A stretch of DNA of 64,000 nt from the NCBI RefSeq assembly GCF_013394085.1, contig NZ_CP040910.1, positions 62,001-126,000 of the forward strand, read 5' to 3'. Origin of the DNA: Limosilactobacillus fermentum (GTDB lineage Bacteria > Bacillota > Bacilli > Lactobacillales > Lactobacillaceae). Positions 13,293-22,280 of the stretch are shown here, piece by piece (positions within the stretch are counted from its first letter, which is position 1; each line of letters starts with the position of its first letter). The translations under genes and the position numbers were made by a program. A model generated the notes under the pieces. The model saw only the letters and a list, made by a program, of their open reading frames with translations, did no database searches and was not told the DNA's origin.

Positions 13293-13625
13293 TTGTTTTA
13301 CCAAAATTACGATGAAGTTCATGGCGAGGACCGCTGGGGGATGGTCGGCAAGGTCGGCGACCCCTTTAGGGAGGATTGCCTACTAGCGGCACCCTGCTAC
13401 AAGTGTCACCGCCAGCCACTGGTGATCGCCGAGCGCAACTGGGAGGCCACCAACAACGACGACTCGCAACAGTACCAGATTCTAGTGGCCTGTACCCACT
13501 GCGGGGCGGTCGATGAGTTTACCGTCAACCAGGGAAGAGAAGGGGTGCTCAGTCAGCTCAAGCACAGCCACCAACGGGTGAGTGTTAACGACGTCAAAGC
13601 TGAATCGCAAGAGGGTGGGAAGTAA
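13293..13625 (+). CDS. small protein with a CxxC...CxxC zinc-ribbon-like core
   Basis: I do not recognise this 110-residue protein by name. It has two cysteine pairs, PCYKCHRQPL (about residue 35) and ACTHCGAVDEF (about residue 66), spaced like a zinc ribbon, and a charged C-terminus. There is no signal peptide or membrane segment. The start is TTG 13293, preceded by GGGGGTGA. It follows the MFS gene by 11 bases. The first long hairpin repeat begins just after its stop. The function is unknown; metal binding is inferred from the cysteines alone. Confidence 0.7.
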   Translation: MFYQNYDEVHGEDRWGMVGKVGDPFREDCLLAAPCYKCHRQPLVIAERNWEATNNDDSQQYQILVACTHCGAVDEFTVNQGREGVLSQLKHSHQRVSVNDVKAESQEGGK

Positions 13626-13648
13626 CCTTCGAAAAGATAACAAGGAGA

Positions 13649-13838
13649 GTGGGAAATAACCTTCTCGGCAGGTCGTATGACTAAGCTAGGACGAACGGTT
13701 AGTGCAGAATGCACTGTTCTTCGGCCTGCTTAGGCACTAGGCCTGCGGTTATTTACCACGTTTTATGTCTAACATTCGGGAATACAACAAGGGGCTGGGA
13801 GAAAACACAGTTTTCTCCCAGCCCCTTGTTTTTAGGTA
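13649..13838 (+). repeat. composite intergenic hairpin repeat, copy A (with terminator)
   Basis: Long hairpin: outer arms GTGGGAAATAACC (13649-13661) and GGTTATTTACCAC (13747-13759), then inner arms GGCAGGTCGTATGACTAAG and CTTAGGCACTAGGCCTGC. A linker GTCTAACATTCGGGAATACA leads to a terminator, GGGGCTGGGAGAAAAC / GTTTTCTCCCAGCCCC plus T-run (13791-13837). The same architecture recurs at 31337, 36646 and 47392. Confidence 0.8.
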
Positions 13839-13840
13839 TA

Positions 13841-13868
13841 AAAAAACCGCCACCCAAGCGGTGACGGA
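13841..13868 (-). terminator. terminator of tRNA-Lys copy 1
   Basis: On the minus strand, ACCGC-loop-GCGGT followed by six T, just downstream of the tRNA 3' end. Confidence 0.7.
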
Positions 13869-13874
13869 ATGAAA

Positions 13875-13947
13875 TGGGCAGTCAGGGGATCGAACCCTGG
13901 ACACCCGGATTAAGAGTCCGGTGCTCTGCCAGCTGAGCTAACTGCCC
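13875..13947 (-). tRNA. tRNA-Lys (anticodon CTT), copy 1
   Basis: Full cloverleaf on the minus strand, 73 nt. Acceptor arms are GGGCAGT/ACTGCCC, the D arm contains AGCTCAGCTGG, the anticodon loop CTCTTAA gives anticodon CTT, and the T arm is CAGGGTTCGATCCCCTG. The discriminator base is A; CCA is not encoded. It has its own promoter and terminator. Confidence 0.95.
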
Positions 13948-13967
13948 ATGTCTTAACAACATAAAAT

Positions 13968-13996
13968 ATAATACCAGTTGACCATCGTTTTGGCAA
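13968..13996 (-). promoter_or_regulatory. promoter of tRNA-Lys copy 1
   Basis: Minus strand TTGCCA, 17-bp spacer, TATTAT, ending about 20 bases before the tRNA. Confidence 0.7.
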
Positions 13997-14069
13997 GCCC
14001 CTTTTTAAAAAAGATCGGGGACCAGGGAAAGTGGGCCCCACCGCCAATTGAGGATGGCCATTTTTATAC

Positions 14070-14098
14070 AAAAAAACCGCCACCTAAGCGGTGACGGA
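14070..14098 (-). terminator. terminator of tRNA-Lys copy 2
   Basis: Same ACCGC...GCGGT plus T-run hairpin as copy 1, with one base changed in the loop. Confidence 0.7.
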
Positions 14099-14104
14099 AC
14101 GAAA

Positions 14105-14177
14105 TGGGCAGTCAGGGGATCGAACCCTGGACACCCGGATTAAGAGTCCGGTGCTCTGCCAGCTGAGCTAACTGCCC
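14105..14177 (-). tRNA. tRNA-Lys (anticodon CTT), copy 2
   Basis: Identical over all 73 nt to the gene at 13875-13947. The duplicated block also includes the terminator and a few flanking bases, so it looks like a tandem duplication of the unit, while the promoter spacers differ. Confidence 0.95.
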
Positions 14178-14203
14178 ATGTCATGTCTAACACAACGTTA
14201 TTA

Positions 14204-14232
14204 ACTATATCAGATGTGGTCTAATTTGGCAA
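14204..14232 (-). promoter_or_regulatory. promoter of tRNA-Lys copy 2
   Basis: Minus strand TTGCCA, 17-bp spacer, TATAGT. Confidence 0.7.
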
Positions 14233-14283
14233 GACCTTTTTGTGAAAAAAGTTGGAGGGCCGGGATCCACCCACCCGGTGTGG

Positions 14284-14289
14284 TATAAT
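14284..14289 (+). promoter_or_regulatory. -10 element of the walR operon
   Basis: TATAAT at 14284-14289 with TG just before it (TGTGGTATAAT). No clear -35 box is seen at the usual distance. It leaves a 5' leader of about 50 bases. Confidence 0.5.
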
Positions 14290-14344
14290 TAAGTTTACGA
14301 TCAATTAACGAAGAATGAAAAAAGATGGATGCGGAGGGACCGAC

Positions 14345-15052
14345 ATGGACAAGAAAGTTTTGGTTGTTGACGATGAAAAACCGATTTCGGATATCATTAA
14401 GTTTAACCTAGAAAAGGAGGGCTATGAAGTCGTCGTGGCTTACGACGGGGAAGAGGCCCTGCAAAAGGTCGAAAGCGAGTCACCGGATCTGATCGTCTTA
14501 GACCTGATGCTGCCCAAAATTGACGGCCTGGAAGTGGCTAAGCAGGTGCGGGCTAAGCGTTCGACGCCAATCATCATGGTAACGGCTAAGGATTCGGAAC
14601 TCGATAAGGTTTTGGGCCTTGAGTTGGGGGCCGACGATTACGTTACCAAGCCGTTTTCTAACCGTGAGCTAGTGGCCCGGGTTAAGGCTAACCTGCGCCG
14701 CCAAGACGCCACCGTTTCACCGGCGAACGACGACCGGACCGCCGATATCAAGGTGGGGGATTTGACCATCCACCCGGACGCCTACACGGTCACCAAGCGG
14801 GGCGAAAACATCAACCTGACCCACCGGGAGTTCGAGCTCTTGCACTACCTCGCCCAACACATTGGCCAGGTCATCAACCGGGAGCACCTCTTGCAAACGG
14901 TGTGGGGCTACGATTACTTTGGTGACGTCCGGACCGTTGACGTAACGGTGCGCCGGTTGCGTGAAAAAATCGAAGATAACCCGAGTCACCCCCAGTGGCT
15001 GATCACGCGGCGGGGGGTCGGTTACTACCTAGCCAACCCGAATCAGGATTAA
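14345..15052 (+). CDS. walR: response regulator WalR (YycF)
   Basis: Essential OmpR-family regulator of cell-wall metabolism, phosphorylated by WalK. The receiver domain shows the acidic pair DD (residues 9-10), phospho-acceptor Asp53 in VLDLMLP, Thr in MVTAKDSE and Lys in DDYVTKPF. The C-terminal winged helix includes [15 protein letters not shown] and the wing [18 protein letters not shown] chose ATG 14345, which has GCGGAGGGA in front and gives the standard 235 residues; an upstream in-frame ATG (14315) has no ribosome site. It heads the walRKHIJ-htrA run. Confidence 0.96.
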   Translation: MDKKVLVVDDEKPISDIIKFNLEKEGYEVVVAYDGEEALQKVESESPDLIVLDLMLPKIDGLEVAKQVRAKRSTPIIMVTAKDSELDKVLGLELGADDYVTKPFSNRELVARVKANLRRQDATVSPANDDRTADIKVGDLTIHPDAYTVTKRGENINLTHREFELLHYLAQHIGQVINREHLLQTVWGYDYFGDVRTVDVTVRRLREKIEDNPSHPQWLITRRGVGYYLANPNQD

Positions 15053-15063
15053 GGGCCTGAATC

Positions 15064-16923
15064 GTGAACAGCAAAATCAAATTCTACCAGTCGATCCACT
15101 TTAAAATCGCCCTTGTCTTTGCGCTGATGCTGATGCTGACGCTCGAAGTGGTGGGGGCGGTTTTTGTGCGTCAACTGGAACACCAAGAACTCGCCAACTT
15201 CAAGCAACAAATTGAGTTGCCGTCTTACATCGACAATTCCTTGGCCACCCAACTGACCAGCACCGATACCAAAACGGCCAACAAGGAAATTAAAACGATC
15301 CTCGCCCGGGTCAACAACACCAGTATCACCGAGATCCGGGTGGTCGATGCCAAGGGGATCATTCGCGGGACCAGTAGTTCGGGCAACCAGGGGATCGTCG
15401 GGCAAAAGACCACCGATACGGTAATTAAAAACACCCTGGTCAACAACCGCTCCCACACCGAAAACCTCTACGACAGCGCCAACCACAACCGCTACTACGT
15501 CAGTGTCGTGCCGCTGTTAGCCAGTGGCAACGCCAATAACGTGGTCGGGGTCGTTTACATGCGGGCCAACCTCGAGGGGGTCTATTCGACGATCAACTCG
15601 ATCTCCTTGATCTACCTGTCGGCGGCTTTGATCACGATTGTCCTGGGGCTGGGGTTAGCGGTCCTAATTTCCCGGGAAATTACCCGGCCGATTGAAGAAA
15701 TGCGCAAGCAGACCCTACGGATTGCCCGTGGGGACTTCTCCGGGCAGGTTAAGGTGATGGGCAACGACGAACTAGGCCAACTGGCCGGGGCAGTCAACAA
15801 CCTCTCGGTGCGGGTGGAGGAGTCCCAAGAGTCCTCGGATGCCGAACGGCGCCGGTTGGATTCAGTCCTCTCCCACATGTCTGACGGGGTGTTGGCTACC
15901 GACCGCCGGGGTAACCTGACGATCGTTAATAACACCGCCCTCCAGTTTTTAAACATCGCTGACGAAGAGCAGGTGCTCGGCAAGTCGATTTTGGACGTCT
16001 TAAAGATTCGGCGCCAATTCTCGATTCGCCACCTAGTCGACGAAGACCAAGACCAGGTTATCTTGGATGATTTAAACGAGGACCTGATTTTATCGGCCTA
16101 CTTCTCGCCGATTAAGCGGGAATCGGGCTTTGTCTCGGGTCTAGTTTGCGTCTTACATGACGTGACCTCCCAGCAAGAAGAGGAACGTGAACGTAAGGAG
16201 TTCGTTTCCAACGTTTCCCATGAATTACGGACGCCGCTGACCTCGGTCAAGTCCTATGTGGAAGCCCTCAGTGACGGGGCGATCAACGACCCGGAATTAG
16301 CCCCCCGCTTCTTAGGGGTGGTATCGGATGAAACCGAGCGGATGATCCGGATGATTAACGACCTCCTTAGCCTGTCGCGGATGGATGCGGGAACGGCTAA
16401 GTTAAACTTGGAGTACGTCAATATTAACGAGCTGTTTAACCACATTCTCAACCGTTTTGACATGATCATCAAAAACGAGGCCGCGGATCCGAGCCAAAAG
16501 AAGTACACGATTGTCCGTTACTTCACCAAAAAGGACCTGTGGGTTGAAATCGACACCGATAAGTTTACCCAGGTGGTCGATAACATCATGAACAACGCCG
16601 TTAAGTACTCACCGGACGGCGGGGTCATTACCGCCCGCCTGTTGGAGACCCACAACCACGTGATCCTGTCGATTTCTGACCAGGGGCTGGGGATTCCAAG
16701 AAAGGACCTCGGCCACATCTTTGACCGCTTCTTCCGGGTTGATAAGGACCGCTCCAGAAAGCAGGGCGGTACCGGGCTGGGCTTGGCGATTTCAAAGGAA
16801 GTCGTTAACCTGCTAGGCGGCCAAATCTGGGTTGATTCGGTTGAAGGCAAGGGGTCCACCTTCTACATTTCCTTGCCATACGTACCATACGAAGAGGAGG
16901 AATGGGATGATCAAGCAGATTAA
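15064..16923 (+). CDS. walK: sensor histidine kinase WalK (YycG)
   Basis: Membrane kinase that senses cell-wall status and phosphorylates WalR. Domains in order: first membrane helix (about 13-33), an extracytoplasmic Cache/PAS-like domain, second helix (about 178-200, SLIYLSAALITIVLGLGLA), HAMP, cytoplasmic PAS (LSHMSDGVLATDRRGNLTIV), HisKA with the phospho-accepting His in SNVSHELRTPLTSVKSY, and HATPase with DNIMNNAVKYSPDGG and GTGLGLAISKEVV. It has 619 residues and a GTG start 11 bases after walR. Its end overlaps the walH start by 17 bases. Confidence 0.96.
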   Translation: MNSKIKFYQSIHFKIALVFALMLMLTLEVVGAVFVRQLEHQELANFKQQIELPSYIDNSLATQLTSTDTKTANKEIKTILARVNNTSITEIRVVDAKGIIRGTSSSGNQGIVGQKTTDTVIKNTLVNNRSHTENLYDSANHNRYYVSVVPLLASGNANNVVGVVYMRANLEGVYSTINSISLIYLSAALITIVLGLGLAVLISREITRPIEEMRKQTLRIARGDFSGQVKVMGNDELGQLAGAVNNLSVRVEESQESSDAERRRLDSVLSHMSDGVLATDRRGNLTIVNNTALQFLNIADEEQVLGKSILDVLKIRRQFSIRHLVDEDQDQVILDDLNEDLILSAYFSPIKRESGFVSGLVCVLHDVTSQQEEERERKEFVSNVSHELRTPLTSVKSYVEALSDGAINDPELAPRFLGVVSDETERMIRMINDLLSLSRMDAGTAKLNLEYVNINELFNHILNRFDMIIKNEAADPSQKKYTIVRYFTKKDLWVEIDTDKFTQVVDNIMNNAVKYSPDGGVITARLLETHNHVILSISDQGLGIPRKDLGHIFDRFFRVDKDRSRKQGGTGLGLAISKEVVNLLGGQIWVDSVEGKGSTFYISLPYVPYEEEEWDDQAD

Positions 16924-18205
16924 AAAGAGCAGCCTGACGATTGCCCTGGTGATCGTGGTGGCCCTGTCGGCCGTTTTGTCGGCCAGCGTCTGGATCAATC
17001 CCTTCCACTACGAGCGGGGCAGCGGGGACAGCACGAGTACCTCGGCGCGCCAAGACACCGTTCAATCCCTGAGTGACATTTATAAGCCCACCGAGGTGAT
17101 CCGTACCTACCAGGACCGGTCGCAAAAGCTTCTCTATGACCAGGCTAAAAACCCGGTCATGGTGATTGAACAACAGGTCCGCAAGTGGAAGTTAAAGCAC
17201 CTTACCCGGGTCGTTAACAACGATTCGGCGGCCTACTTGCGGGACCTACGCACCGAAAACTCAATCATGATCTCCTACCCCGATGCCGTAGCCACCACGG
17301 TCTTTAACCAGACCTTTAATCAGAGTGTCGATACGGCCCGGCTCAAGCGGATCAACCACATCGTCATTACCCTGGATAAGACGCCGACCGTTTACTTGAT
17401 GGCCGACGAAAAGTACCAGGTCTACCGGCTGACGACGACCAGTCAATCACTTGCGGTGATCAAAAAGTCCCTGGTGGGGGGGAGCCAGTTAAACGTTGAC
17501 CACAAGATCGTCAACGGGATTCCTTTGACCACCTTCCCCCACCAGATCAGCATGCCCACCTACCGTTCAACGATTAACCACCAAAACCTGGACAGCATAG
17601 CCCAAACCCTGATGGCCTCGTCTAGCGTTTCGACGGTCAGTTCGCAAACGACCAGTAAGCTAATTACCTACACGGCTGGTAATTCGCGGCGGATGACTTA
17701 CAATAAGGGCACCGGCCAGGTTCAATACGACAACTACCTGGGAAAGGATAATTCCTACGGCACCCAGACTTTGTACACCCACCTGTTTGACCTGTTGGCC
17801 GACACTGCGGTCCCCCTGGAACAAGTTCAATACGACAACGTCTCCTTGGTCGGTCAAACGATTACCTACCGCTCCTTTGTCGAGGGTTTCCCGATCTTTA
17901 GTGACAATGACTACGGGACGGTCCGGATTAAGGCCAATAACGACGGGGTCGAACGCTACCACCTCTCGCCGTTAAGCCTGGGGACCCCACTTCCGGCGAG
18001 TGGCCAAAAGGTAACCTTGCCCTCGACGGTCACGGTTTTAAACGCCCTGTACCAAGCGGGAAAGGGCAAAGACATCAAGGGCTTACGGCTGGGCTACACC
18101 TGGGCGACCAACCAAAATAAGTCGCTCGTCACGCTTTCGCCAACCTATTACGTCTACTACCACGGTAACTGGGTCAAGTATCAAAGCCTGTTAAAGGGGG
18201 ATTAA
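16907..18205 (+). CDS. yycH: WalK regulatory membrane protein WalH (YycH)
   Basis: Single-pass protein that binds WalK at the membrane and tunes its activity together with WalI. An N-terminal helix (ALVIVVALSAVLSASVWINP, about residues 13-33) is followed by a large extracytoplasmic part. I chose ATG 16907 with GAGGAGGAATGG in front, which gives 432 residues and overlaps the walK 3' end. A longer frame from 16832 lies wholly inside walK. yycI starts one base after its stop. Confidence 0.9.
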   Translation: MIKQIKKSSLTIALVIVVALSAVLSASVWINPFHYERGSGDSTSTSARQDTVQSLSDIYKPTEVIRTYQDRSQKLLYDQAKNPVMVIEQQVRKWKLKHLTRVVNNDSAAYLRDLRTENSIMISYPDAVATTVFNQTFNQSVDTARLKRINHIVITLDKTPTVYLMADEKYQVYRLTTTSQSLAVIKKSLVGGSQLNVDHKIVNGIPLTTFPHQISMPTYRSTINHQNLDSIAQTLMASSSVSTVSSQTTSKLITYTAGNSRRMTYNKGTGQVQYDNYLGKDNSYGTQTLYTHLFDLLADTAVPLEQVQYDNVSLVGQTITYRSFVEGFPIFSDNDYGTVRIKANNDGVERYHLSPLSLGTPLPASGQKVTLPSTVTVLNALYQAGKGKDIKGLRLGYTWATNQNKSLVTLSPTYYVYYHGNWVKYQSLLKGD

Positions 18206-18206
18206 G

Positions 18207-19007
18207 ATGAACTTTCGCAGAATTCAGTGGATCTTTTTAATCGCCTTTATCATCTTGGACCTGGTACTCGTTTCAACCCTCTTATGGGGCAACGAGAACT
18301 TTTCCACCAGCGGCAAGCAACAGAGCCAGACCCAGCTGACCCTAAAGGAAATGAAGTCCAATTCGATTACCTACCCCAAGTTGAGCCCCAACTCCCAAAC
18401 GGGGTACTACTTAGCGGTGACCCCCGGGGACCTTTCAACGGAGCGGGGGCGGTTGAAAAACCAAACCACCCGGACCGATGGGAACCTGTTGACCGCTAAC
18501 TTTGTCGACGCCGTAGACCTATCTTCTTCCCAGTCAGTCCCCAAGCAACTAAAGAAGCTACTGAAGGATTCGCGCCTGTTCTTGCACGGGACTAGCTATC
18601 AATACAGCGCCGCTTTGTCGACTAGCCACAGCATCGTCTTTACCCAGGTAATTAAGGGTGAACCGGTGTTAAGCCACGAGGGGCAAATCCGGCTCCGGCT
18701 CAACGCCGCTAGGACTAAGGTGGTCGGTTACACCCAGGGCTACTTAAAAGAGGAGCGTGTTTTGCGGCCCCAGTCCGGGACGATCAGTCAGGTCCGGGCG
18801 GTCACCTGGTTGTACCGCCACAACGAAATTCCTAACAGTACGCAGATTGTCCGGGTGACCTACGGCTACAGCCCGCTGATGACTAGTAATGGTAAGCAGA
18901 TCTTCGTGCCGATTTACCAGGTTCAGTTGCGGGCCAAGAGCGCCACGACAACACAAAACTTGCGGATCAACGCCTTTAGTGGCACGATAATTCAGGAAAA
19001 CAATTAA
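18207..19007 (+). CDS. yycI: WalK regulatory membrane protein WalI (YycI)
   Basis: Partner of WalH. An N-terminal membrane helix (IFLIAFIILDLVLVSTLLW) is followed by a YycI-type extracytoplasmic domain. The 266-residue length is normal for the family. AAAGGGGGATTAAG forms the ribosome site at the end of yycH. The next gene, the metallo-hydrolase walJ, starts 14 bases later. Confidence 0.9.
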   Translation: MNFRRIQWIFLIAFIILDLVLVSTLLWGNENFSTSGKQQSQTQLTLKEMKSNSITYPKLSPNSQTGYYLAVTPGDLSTERGRLKNQTTRTDGNLLTANFVDAVDLSSSQSVPKQLKKLLKDSRLFLHGTSYQYSAALSTSHSIVFTQVIKGEPVLSHEGQIRLRLNAARTKVVGYTQGYLKEERVLRPQSGTISQVRAVTWLYRHNEIPNSTQIVRVTYGYSPLMTSNGKQIFVPIYQVQLRAKSATTTQNLRINAFSGTIIQENN

Positions 19008-19021
19008 GAAGGGAACGAAGA

Positions 19022-19837
19022 GTGGTGCAAGCAACAGTGGCAGATACAATTCATTACAGCATCTTAGCCTCCGGATCGGGGGGCAATGCGACCTACTTGG
19101 AAACGGCGGGTCACCGGATCTTGATTGACGCGGGCTTGTCCGGTAAGCAGCTGGAACAGCGGATGGAAGCGATCGGGCGGTCCTTAGACCAGGTCGAGGC
19201 GCTGTTTGTAACCCACGAACACAGCGACCACAGCCATGGGGTGGGGGTCTTGGCGCGCCGTTATGGAATGCCGGTATACGCCAACGCGGGTACCTGGGCG
19301 GCCGTGGAGGGCAAGATCGGTAAGATCGCTCCAGACCAAAAGCAACTCCTGGCGCCGGGCAAGTTCTTAGACCTGGGCGATCTGCAAGTCGAGGCCTTTG
19401 CCGTCTCCCACGACGCCGCGCAGCCCCAGTTTTACCAAATTCACCACGACGATCAATCCTTTGTGATCCTGACCGACACCGGTTACGTTTCCGACCGGGT
19501 CGTTCAGACGATCAAAAACGCCGATGGCTACTTGATAGAGTGCAACCACGACCCGGAAATGCTACGGATGGGGCCCTATTCATGGCCGCTTAAGCAACGG
19601 ATCCTAGGCGACACCGGCCACTTATCCAATGAAGAGGGGGCCGGGGCCCTAATGGAAGTGATCGGCGAGCGGACCAAGCGGGTCTTTTTGGGCCACCGCA
19701 GCCAGCACAACAACATGCGGTCCCTGGCGCACCTGACCGTGGCTAGCATCTTGGAAAACCACGATTTCGGTGTCGACCACGACTTTAAGTTGGCGGACGC
19801 GGAGCCCGATCAACCCAGCCCGCTCTTGAGTCTATAA
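19022..19837 (+). CDS. yycJ: MBL-fold metallo-hydrolase WalJ (YycJ)
   Basis: Metallo-beta-lactamase fold protein of the wal operon, linked in the family to DNA repair and to coordination of division and replication. It has 271 residues. Metal ligands are seen in THEHSDHSHGVGVL, the later TDTGYVSD Asp, and HLSNEEGA. The start is GTG 19022; the adjacent GTG 19025 is equally possible. It is the last gene of walRKHIJ before a 74-base gap to htrA. Confidence 0.9.
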   Translation: MVQATVADTIHYSILASGSGGNATYLETAGHRILIDAGLSGKQLEQRMEAIGRSLDQVEALFVTHEHSDHSHGVGVLARRYGMPVYANAGTWAAVEGKIGKIAPDQKQLLAPGKFLDLGDLQVEAFAVSHDAAQPQFYQIHHDDQSFVILTDTGYVSDRVVQTIKNADGYLIECNHDPEMLRMGPYSWPLKQRILGDTGHLSNEEGAGALMEVIGERTKRVFLGHRSQHNNMRSLAHLTVASILENHDFGVDHDFKLADAEPDQPSPLLSL

Positions 19838-19911
19838 AAAGTTAGTAGCTGATTAATAGAATATTCGTAAATGTTTGCTACCCTTAGGGGAAAAGGATCG
19901 GGGGAAAAACG

Positions 19912-21183
19912 ATGAAGAAGCACTTAGCACCACAGCAGCGCCGTTTTTGGGGGAAGGTCATCCTCGTCGGCGTCTTGGCCGGTCTCCTTGGTGGGGGGGC
20001 GGCCCTCGGGATTAACTCCGCCATCAGTACCTACCGCAACTACGCCACCACGAAGGTGCCCGCGGGCTCGTCCAAGAGCGGCGGCACCTCGGTTTCCAAG
20101 AATAAGGCCAGCCTGACCAACGAAACCACTAAGGCCTATAACGCCACTAAGAACGCGGTGGTCTCGGTTATCAATAAGCAGGCCACGTCTAGCAGTGACT
20201 CCTTGTACGGCAACGTCACCGACGGGTCAACTAGCTCCAGTTCTGGCAGCTTAGAAACGGCTAGCGAGGGCTCCGGGGTGATCTACAAGAAGAGCGGCAA
20301 CGTTGCCTACGTTGTTACTAACAACCACGTCGTCTCCGGCTCCAGTGAAATCCAAGTTATCTTGAGTAATGGCAAGACCGTCGACGCCCAAATCGTCGGG
20401 ACCGATGAAACGACCGACCTGGCCGTCTTGAAGATTAACGCCGCCAACGTAACGACGGTGGCCACCTTTGGCAACTCTAACGACATTGCGGCCGGCCAGG
20501 ACGTGATCGCAATTGGGTCACCGATGGGTTCCGAGTACGCCAACACGGTTACCAAGGGGATCATTTCCGCCACCAAGCGGACGGTCAAGGCCAGCGACAG
20601 CTCGGTGGCCACGACCGTTATCCAAACCGACGCCGCCATTAACTCCGGTAACTCGGGGGGGCCACTGGTCAACATGGCCGGCCAGGTGATCGGGATCAAC
20701 TCGATGAAGCTAGCCTCCAGCACCGATGGGACCTCGGTGGAGGGGATGGGCTTTTCCATCCCGAGTAACGAAGTGGTCCGGGTCATCAACCAGTTAATCA
20801 AAAACGGCAAGATCACCCGGCCAATGCTAGGGGTGTCACTCTTGGACCTGTCCGACGTTTCTAGTAGTCAACAGCAGTCGGTCTTAAACCTGCCAACCAG
20901 CGTAACCAAGGGGGTGGTGGTGATGAAGGTGGAAAGTGGCTACCCCGCCGCCAACACCGGCTTACAACAATACGATGTGATTACCGCCATTAACGGCAAG
21001 AAGGTTACCGATGCCGGTGACTTAAAGACGGTGCTCTACAAGTACAAGGTCGGCGACACGGTCACTTTGACCTACTACCGTGACGGAAGCAAGAAAACGG
21101 CCAAGGTAGAATTAAACAAGGAGGCTAGCTCGTCGACCACGACCAGCAGTTCTTCTAGTGATGACGCAACCAGCGCCGAGTAA
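19912..21183 (+). CDS. htrA: HtrA/DegP-type membrane serine protease
   Basis: Surface quality-control protease. An N-terminal membrane anchor (VILVGVLAGLLGGGAALGIN) is followed by a Ser-rich linker, a trypsin-like domain with His in VVTNNHVVSG, Asp in ETTDLAVLKI and Ser in INSGNSGGPLVNM, then one PDZ domain (GVVVMKVESGYPAANTGLQQ) and a Ser/Thr-rich tail. The 423 residues fit. GATCGGGGG serves as the ribosome site. Its place after walJ is conserved in lactobacilli and streptococci. A terminator follows, then the DnaA-box cluster. Confidence 0.96.
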   Translation: MKKHLAPQQRRFWGKVILVGVLAGLLGGGAALGINSAISTYRNYATTKVPAGSSKSGGTSVSKNKASLTNETTKAYNATKNAVVSVINKQATSSSDSLYGNVTDGSTSSSSGSLETASEGSGVIYKKSGNVAYVVTNNHVVSGSSEIQVILSNGKTVDAQIVGTDETTDLAVLKINAANVTTVATFGNSNDIAAGQDVIAIGSPMGSEYANTVTKGIISATKRTVKASDSSVATTVIQTDAAINSGNSGGPLVNMAGQVIGINSMKLASSTDGTSVEGMGFSIPSNEVVRVINQLIKNGKITRPMLGVSLLDLSDVSSSQQQSVLNLPTSVTKGVVVMKVESGYPAANTGLQQYDVITAINGKKVTDAGDLKTVLYKYKVGDTVTLTYYRDGSKKTAKVELNKEASSSTTTSSSSSDDATSAE

Positions 21184-21191
21184 CTGAGTAG

Positions 21192-21234
21192 GGGGACCCT
21201 AGCGTTCGTGAATTACGGGCGTTGGGGTCCTTTC
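21192..21234 (+). terminator. terminator after htrA
   Basis: GGGACCCTAGCG pairs imperfectly with CGTTGGGGTCC, followed by TTTCC. Moderately convincing. Confidence 0.55.
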
Positions 21235-21311
21235 CGTTGCTAAGTGTTCGTGAACGAAGCGAAACCGAAGGGAAGTAGCGAAACGAGAAAAAATTAGCCC
21301 GGTCCAAAAAG

Positions 21312-21572
21312 TTTTCCACAAGAGAGCAAAGCCCCGGGGCAGTAAGGAAACGATCATTTCACAAACTTATCCACAGGATGGTGGATAACCGGTGGAAAAG
21401 TGGACGAGTGAGGAAACCTAACGCCGTAAATGCAAGCGGGGCAAGGGGTTGGTGGATGACGGAACGAACAATCGTTTCTGTGGACAATGTGGAAAAGTCG
21501 TGCAAATGACCACTTATTCACAGGGGGGTACCGCAACTTATCCCCAAGAAACGGTGGATAAGTTGGGGATAA
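21312..21572. promoter_or_regulatory. DnaA-box cluster between htrA and rlmH
   Basis: One perfect DnaA box TTATCCACA at 21367-21375. Eight more 9-mers have one mismatch: 21312-21320, 21380-21388 (minus), 21479-21487 (minus), 21488-21496 (minus), 21514-21522, 21538-21546, 21553-21561 (minus) and 21564-21572 (minus). There is no gene in the 507 bases between htrA and rlmH. Mixed orientations and close spacing resemble an origin or a DnaA-titrating locus. Confidence 0.7.
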
Positions 21573-21690
21573 CTTGTTGAAAAGCTGGGGAAAACTGAAC
21601 TTTAACGGTGGATATAGTCGCTGAACATGAAAGAGCGGCTTTTCCCCCGCTAATTTGAGCGGGTGGGGAAAAGTCCGGAGAGGAGAAAAA

Positions 21691-22170
21691 ATGAACATTA
21701 AGATTATCGGGGTCGGCAAGGTCAAGGAAAAGTACTTTAAGGCCGGGATCGCCGAGTACGCCAAGCGGATGGAGCGCTACGCCAAGTTTGAAATTGTCGA
21801 GGTACCAGACGAAAAGGCCCCCGAGACCCTCAGTCAGGCCGAAATGGACGCCGTGATGGCAAAGGAGGGTGAGCGGATCCTGGCGAAGATCAAGGACCGG
21901 GAATACGTTTATGCCCTGGCGATTAAGGGCAAGGAACGTTCCTCAGAGGAGTTCGCTAAGGAAATCAACCAGCTGGCCACTTATGGCCACTCCGATATAA
22001 CCTTTGTGATCGGCGGTTCCTTGGGGCTTAGTCCGGCCGTTTTAAAACGGGCCAACACCCAGATTTCCTTTGGGCGTTTTACTTTGCCCCATAAGTTGAT
22101 GCGCTTGGTCTTAGCCGAGCAAATCTACCGGGCCTTCACGATCATTAATGGCCTGCCCTACCATAAGTAG
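21691..22170 (+). CDS. rlmH: 23S rRNA (pseudouridine-1915-N3)-methyltransferase RlmH
   Basis: SPOUT-class enzyme that methylates pseudouridine 1915 in helix 69 of 23S rRNA. ATG 21691 has GGAGAGGAG in front and gives 159 residues, the exact family length. It starts [26 protein letters not shown]-binding trefoil motifs are seen in [14 protein letters not shown] and in [18 protein letters not shown]. Its position after htrA is conserved near the origin of many Firmicutes. Confidence 0.96.
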   Translation: MNIKIIGVGKVKEKYFKAGIAEYAKRMERYAKFEIVEVPDEKAPETLSQAEMDAVMAKEGERILAKIKDREYVYALAIKGKERSSEEFAKEINQLATYGHSDITFVIGGSLGLSPAVLKRANTQISFGRFTLPHKLMRLVLAEQIYRAFTIINGLPYHK

Positions 22171-22280
22171 GGGCGCCGAGCGGTTAATGAAAAAGTTCCT
22201 AAACTACGTGGCGGAAGGAAAAGGATAAGTAATTTTGAAAAACTTAGCGCCTGATTAATCCGCCAACCGGTTGAGTAGTA

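Noticed and set aside
16832-16906. Longer walH start inside walK
   Set aside because: The ATG at 16907 has the ribosome site and the expected signal-anchor start.
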